DNA of 37,743 bases from JAZDDE01 sp039714435 (GTDB taxonomy: Bacteria; Gemmatimonadota; Gemmatimonadetes; Palauibacterales; Palauibacteraceae), in NCBI GenBank assembly GCA_039714435.1, contig JBDLJJ010000011.1, positions 1-37,743 on the forward strand, read 5' to 3'. Shown here piece after piece: positions 34,519-37,743 of the stretch. The translations under genes and the position numbers were made by a program. How positions within the stretch are numbered: the first letter of the stretch is position 1; each line of letters begins with the position of its first letter. A model generated the notes under the pieces. It searched no databases. It saw nothing but the letters and a program-made list of their open reading frames with translations, and was not told the DNA's origin.

Positions 34519-34773
34519 GTGGCACGAAAACGGCACACCGATTCGAGTCGGCAGACGGCGGTGCAGGGTGTCGGCCGCTACGCAGGATTCGGACTGACCC
34601 TGGGGCTTTCCACAGCGCTGTTCGCATGGCTGGGAAACCTGTTGGATGACCGGCTGGGCACGGCGCCCTTCCTGGTTTTGCTCGGCACATTCGTGGGCTT
34701 CGGTGCTGGTTTCTACAGCATGTACCGGCACCTCGTGCTCGACACGAGGGAGGATACGGGAGACGAGTCTTAG
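34519..34773 (+). CDS. atpZ: ATP synthase accessory protein AtpZ (AtpI-like, two-helix)
   Basis: A small membrane protein of the ATPase gene-1 family, about 84 residues from GTG 34519. Two transmembrane helices are visible, YAGFGLTLGLSTALFAWLG and APFLVLLGTFVGFGAGFYS, joined by the typical DDRLG turn and ended by YRHLVLDT. Family members are encoded first in many F-type ATP synthase operons and are linked to assembly or cation supply. The start is supported by GGAGG and by a promoter 32 bases upstream. A longer version from GTG 34435, which also has an AGAGGGG, cannot be excluded. Confidence 0.85.
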   Translation: MARKRHTDSSRQTAVQGVGRYAGFGLTLGLSTALFAWLGNLLDDRLGTAPFLVLLGTFVGFGAGFYSMYRHLVLDTREDTGDES

Positions 34774-35137
34774 GGCGGCTGATCGTAATCTGTACGTCAT
34801 CCTGACGCTCGTCCTGGCGATCGGAGCCGGAGGGAGGATCGCCAGTGTGGCGGGTGCTCCCGGCCTTAGTGGAGCGGCAACGCTTGGCGCGCTGCTGGCC
34901 TGGGCCGTTCAGGCGGCGAGCTTCTGGAAACTTGCTGGCGCCATCACGGCCGGCCGTAACGTGATGGGTGCGTGGGCGGGCGGAATGGCCGCGAGGGGCG
35001 GCGGGTTGCTTCTCCTCTGGTTGTTGTCCGGCCGGTACGGAGATAGCGGCAGGGTGGTCGCACTGGCGTACGGCCTGACATTGCTGGTGTTCTTGCTGCT
35101 CGAGGCCGCGGTACTGTGGCGGGGCAGCACGCGGTAA
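34703..35137 (+). CDS. atpI: AtpI-like membrane protein, start uncertain
   Basis: A hydrophobic protein with about four transmembrane segments (YVILTLVLAIGAGG, LGALLAWAVQAASFW, GGGLLLLWLLSG and ALAYGLTLLVFLLLEAAVLW), fitting the ATP synthase I family in length and position between atpZ and atpB. The believable sequence begins near LRAADRNLYV, right at the atpZ stop (34771-34773), yet no ATG, GTG or TTG lies there in frame. The nearest upstream start is GTG 34703, which would read 70 bases of atpZ in another frame. The nearest good downstream start would remove the first helix. A rare start (CTG or ATA) or coupling from atpZ is possible. Confidence 0.65.
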   Translation: MLVSTACTGTSCSTRGRIRETSLRAADRNLYVILTLVLAIGAGGRIASVAGAPGLSGAATLGALLAWAVQAASFWKLAGAITAGRNVMGAWAGGMAARGGGLLLLWLLSGRYGDSGRVVALAYGLTLLVFLLLEAAVLWRGSTR

Positions 35138-35174
35138 CAGCGTTAACTACTACTTTCTGAACATAGAACCACTC

Positions 35175-36179
35175 ATGCTTATAACCCCACTGATCTCGGC
35201 TCTGAGCCTGAGCCTCGGCGCTCGCTTGAGTGTGGCCGCATCTGCCATTCAGGAACATGGCGCAGAGTCGGCTGGTGAGGCAGCCGCTCAGGCGGCTCAC
35301 GGAGCGGGACAGGTTGCCGAGCACGCCGAGGAGTGGGGCACTGACGCGATGATTCACCACATCGTGGACAGCGACTACCTCGAGTTCTTCGGCTGGGAAA
35401 TCCCTCTCGACGCGCTTTCGATCCCGGCCTTTCACCTGGGTCCGCTGACCGTCGACATGTCCATCACGAAGCATGTGTTCTTTCTCATGCTGGCGACCGT
35501 GCTGACTCTCGTCACGCTGCTGCTCGCGGCTCACAGGGCGCGGCGCACGGAAATTGAAGGACAGGCGCCCCGGGGCATCCTCAACGTGTTCGAGTCCCTC
35601 TACGTGTACCTCAGGGACGAGGTTGCTCTGGCCAATATCGGCCACGGCGGCGAGGCCTTCGTCCCATATGTCGTAACACTGTTCTTCTTTATTCTGTACG
35701 CGAATCTGCTGGGACTGCTGCCCCAGGGCTCTACCGCCACCGCCAACATCATGGTCACGTCCGCGCTGGCTCTTATCTCGCTGACCGTGGTCGAGGTGGC
35801 GGGATTCAAGGCGCTCGGAACCAGGGGGTATTTGAAGACGATCTTCTATGTTCCGCCCGGCCTCAACCCCGCCATGGCGGCCATCATGCTGCTCATCATG
35901 ACGCCGGTCGAGTTGATCGGAAAAGTCGCTAAGCCGTTCGCGCTCGCGGTGCGTTTGTTCGCCAACATGACGGCGGGCCATTTCGTGATCCTGGCCCTGC
36001 TGGGCCTGATCCTGACGTTCGGAAGTTTCGCCAGCGTGACCGGGTGGGCGGCCATAGTAGGCCCGATCGCGCTCGGCTTGTTCGTAATGTTTCTTGAGAT
36101 TTTCGTAGCGCTGTTGCAGGCATACATCTTCACCGTCCTTACGGCGGTGTTTATCGGCCTTATCAGGCACGCGCACTGA
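35175..36179 (+). CDS. atpB: ATP synthase F0 subunit a
   Basis: The stator subunit that carries the proton half-channels. The essential arginine is Arg260 in PFALAVRLFANMTAGH. Asn179-like polar helices (YANLLGLLPQ) and a final helix ending FIGLIRHAH complete five or six transmembrane segments. At 334 residues it is longer than the E. coli protein (271) because of an N-terminal extension of about 90 residues. This has a signal-like hydrophobic start, then a His-, Glu- and Ala-rich soluble stretch, as known in Bacteroidetes- and Chlorobi-type enzymes. ATG 35175 has only a weak ribosome site. Confidence 0.96.
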   Translation: MLITPLISALSLSLGARLSVAASAIQEHGAESAGEAAAQAAHGAGQVAEHAEEWGTDAMIHHIVDSDYLEFFGWEIPLDALSIPAFHLGPLTVDMSITKHVFFLMLATVLTLVTLLLAAHRARRTEIEGQAPRGILNVFESLYVYLRDEVALANIGHGGEAFVPYVVTLFFFILYANLLGLLPQGSTATANIMVTSALALISLTVVEVAGFKALGTRGYLKTIFYVPPGLNPAMAAIMLLIMTPVELIGKVAKPFALAVRLFANMTAGHFVILALLGLILTFGSFASVTGWAAIVGPIALGLFVMFLEIFVALLQAYIFTVLTAVFIGLIRHAH

Positions 36180-36250
36180 GAGCTTCTTCTCGGCGCGACG
36201 CCTGAGGTCAGGTAGTAGAAAACAACAGGATCCACTAAGGAGGAAGTTCG

Positions 36251-36505
36251 ATGCACAACGTGCTAGCGCTGTTACAGGACACCGCTGCCGGCCCCAGCCT
36301 CGGAGTTGGTCTGGCGATCATCGGAGGGGGCATGGCCGTGATCGGCGCCGGTCTCGGAATCGGCCGCATCGGTGGCCAGATGACGGAGGCCATGGCTCGT
36401 CAGCCGGAGGCCGCCGCCCAGATTCAGACGGGCGCCATCATCCTGGCCGCCCTGATCGAGGGCGCCGCGCTGTTCGCCCTCGTCATCGCCGGGTTCATCA
36501 GATAG
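36251..36505 (+). CDS. atpE: ATP synthase F0 subunit c
   Basis: The rotor-ring subunit, 84 residues with two helices and the polar loop ARQPEA. The ion-binding carboxylate is Glu70 in AALIEGAALFAL. The residue after it is Gly and no Ser/Thr pair follows as in sodium-binding rings, so proton coupling is likely. A strong AGGAGG lies seven bases before ATG 36251, as expected for the subunit needed in the highest copy number. Confidence 0.98.
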   Translation: MHNVLALLQDTAAGPSLGVGLAIIGGGMAVIGAGLGIGRIGGQMTEAMARQPEAAAQIQTGAIILAALIEGAALFALVIAGFIR

Positions 36506-36532
36506 CCACCGCGTCTCGCTGAGGATCGTACC

Positions 36533-37096
36533 ATGAGAAAATCCCTGGTTCTGGGGGCCTTCGCGGGTTGGCTCGCATTTCCGTCCGGACTCTCTGCGGC
36601 GCAGGAGGGGTCGTCCATCTTCTCGCTCAACGTGGGTCTGCTGCTGTGGACGTGGGTTCTGTTTCTGCTCACGCTCGGGATCCTGGCCTGGAAGGCTTTC
36701 CCGGCCATCCAGCAGGGCCTTGTCAGCCGGAGCGACAAGATCCAGGAAGCCATCGACGCCGCGAAGGCGAATCGTGACGAAGCACAGGCGCTTCTGGACG
36801 AGCACAGGCGCCAGCTGGAGGAGGCGCGGCGTGAGTCTCAGGGCATTCTGGCCGAAGGACGCGAGGCCGGAGAGAGGCTGCGCGAGGAAATCCTGACCAA
36901 GGCCCGAAGCGAAAACGAGGCATTGCTGGAGGCGGCCCGCAAGGAGATCGAGCGGGAGAAGGCCGACATGATGGAGACGCTGCGCCGAGAGGCGGTGGAC
37001 GTGTCCATCGCCGCGGCAGAGCGTCTGATTCGCGAGAATCTGGACGACAAGACGAACCGCAAGCTCGTTCAGGACTACGTGGCGGAGCTGGGATGA
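36533..37096 (+). CDS. atpF: ATP synthase F0 subunit b
   Basis: The peripheral stalk subunit. It starts with a signal-peptide-like segment (residues 1-23, ending LSAAQEG), then the membrane helix LLLWTWVLFLLTLGILAW. A long charged coiled coil (about 65-165, heptads rich in Glu, Arg, Ala and Leu) follows, and a C-terminal SIAAAERLI region that contacts delta. A GAGG precedes ATG 36533. atpH overlaps its stop (ATGA). With a cleavable leader plus one helix, the N-terminus is longer than in E. coli. Confidence 0.95.
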   Translation: MRKSLVLGAFAGWLAFPSGLSAAQEGSSIFSLNVGLLLWTWVLFLLTLGILAWKAFPAIQQGLVSRSDKIQEAIDAAKANRDEAQALLDEHRRQLEEARRESQGILAEGREAGERLREEILTKARSENEALLEAARKEIEREKADMMETLRREAVDVSIAAAERLIRENLDDKTNRKLVQDYVAELG

Positions 37097-37632
37097 GCCG
37101 AACTGCGGTGGCGCGTAACTATGCCGAGACGCTGCTCGAACTAGCCTCCCGCGAGGATGCGGCCGAGGACTATATGGCGCACCTGGCTGAAGTTGCGGGC
37201 CTGGCCCGGACCGAGCGGATGTTCAGGGCTTTCCTGGAGACGCCGACTGTGGCGATCGATGAGAAGCGCAGCGCCCTGCGCGCCGCGTTCGGCGACCGGT
37301 ATCCGGAGCCTTTCGTCCGCTTCTTTCTCATCATGCTCGAGAAGGGCCGGCAAGGGCTTCTCACAGAAATCGAAACGGCCTATCACAGCCTCATGGATGT
37401 TCGGTCCGGCCGGCTCCGCGTGTCCGTGACGCTTGCCAGCCAGCCGGATGAGGAGCTGCGGAAGACGCTGATCGCAAACCTGTCCAGAGTGCTGGCCAGC
37501 GACGTAATGGCGGAGTTCGGCGAGGACGAAAACATCATCGGTGGCCTGATCATCCGCGTTGGTGACCGGGTTATGGACGGCTCTGTGCGCCGGCGGCTGC
37601 ATACGCTGCGGCGCTCTCTGCTGAAACAATAG
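37093..37632 (+). CDS. atpH: ATP synthase F1 subunit delta
   Basis: It links the F1 head to the b-subunit stalk. The 179-residue product begins VARNYAETLLELA, the classic OSCP/delta N-terminus, and has the C-terminal pattern VMAEFGEDENIIGGLIIRVGDRVMDGSVRRRL. Length is normal. It overlaps atpF by four bases (ATGA) and precedes atpA by 24 bases. Confidence 0.96.
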   Translation: MSRTAVARNYAETLLELASREDAAEDYMAHLAEVAGLARTERMFRAFLETPTVAIDEKRSALRAAFGDRYPEPFVRFFLIMLEKGRQGLLTEIETAYHSLMDVRSGRLRVSVTLASQPDEELRKTLIANLSRVLASDVMAEFGEDENIIGGLIIRVGDRVMDGSVRRRLHTLRRSLLKQ

Positions 37633-37656
37633 CAAACAACAGCTTGGACTAAACAC

Positions 37657-37743
37657 ATGCCGACGTCAGACGCTACGCTGCGAGCCAGCGAAATAAAGAA
37701 AGCCCTGCTCGATCAGATCGATCGCTACGAGGACGACCTTCAG
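37657..37743 (+). CDS. atpA: ATP synthase F1 subunit alpha, N-terminal fragment
   Basis: Twenty-nine codons from ATG 37657 run off the window end. The residues LRASEIKKALLDQIDRYED match the usual alpha-subunit N-terminus (a helix with EI-x-x-L-x-x-QI) and the position after atpH is the standard one. The nucleotide-binding part is outside the window. No good Shine-Dalgarno is visible before the start. Confidence 0.9.
   Translation, partial: MPTSDATLRASEIKKALLDQIDRYEDDLQ

Noticed and set aside
34269..34538. N-terminal extension of moxR by 90 residues
   Set aside because: The extra residues are Arg/Ala/Pro-rich and overlap the ATP synthase promoter and atpZ start. The family begins near ATG 34268.
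33336..36176. Large antisense frames opposite moxR (+) and atpB (-)
   Set aside because: Both lie fully within well-supported genes and show no domain or signal.

Overview
The window is about 37.7 kb of dense, high-GC, fully chromosomal-looking bacterial DNA with almost no intergenic space. It encodes a Gram-negative cell: a type IV pilus secretin (PilQ), a prepilin peptidase, a TonB-dependent outer-membrane receptor, lipoproteins with clear lipoboxes and a DegP-type envelope protease. It also has folate-dependent TrmFO, a topA-trmFO-xerC order shared with Firmicutes, an AtpZ/AtpI-led ATP synthase operon and signal-peptide-like leaders on F0 subunits. That mix does not look like Proteobacteria and fits the Gemmatimonadota or a neighbouring FCB-type phylum best. 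This placement is an inference from gene content and order, not a database match.

Left part (1-12745, + strand): pilQ ends in a strong intrinsic terminator. A long run of tightly overlapping genes follows: aroC-aroK-topA-trmFO-xerC-argF-gcvT-mogA and a sigma-54 activator with a degenerate receiver domain. Most junctions are 4-bp GTGA/TTGA or TGATG overlaps, so translation is probably coupled. Products serve aromatic amino acid synthesis, DNA topology, tRNA T-loop methylation, chromosome dimer resolution, arginine synthesis, glycine cleavage and molybdenum cofactor synthesis.

Middle part (12766-25019, - strand): reading with transcription, dnaK and a DegP-like protease come first. Next is a cobalamin riboswitch controlling a BtuB-like TonB receptor and a beta-propeller lipoprotein, then tRNA-Leu(UAG), then tig-clpP-clpX-engB and an unrecognised lipoprotein. 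The proteostasis genes (DnaK, trigger factor, ClpXP, DegP) are clustered around a probable vitamin B12 uptake operon. The receptor plus propeller lipoprotein under a B12 riboswitch is the most interesting unit in the window: it resembles the BtuB-BtuG arrangement of Bacteroides.

Right part (25273-37743): a rhomboid protease, a concentrative nucleoside transporter and purine nucleoside phosphorylase form a + strand salvage unit. thiD lies convergent to it. An rRNA/tRNA methyltransferase of the SpoU family and prepilin peptidase follow on +. On the - strand are moxR, a CNNM/CorC-type CBS protein and a ThiO-like FAD oxidase. The window ends in an ATP synthase operon with a recognisable promoter: atpZ-atpI-atpB-atpE-atpF-atpH-atpA (atpA cut by the window edge).

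No insertion sequences, CRISPR arrays, phage genes or rRNA genes were seen. Start codons GTG and TTG are common here, and several were chosen on overlap or Shine-Dalgarno evidence as noted.
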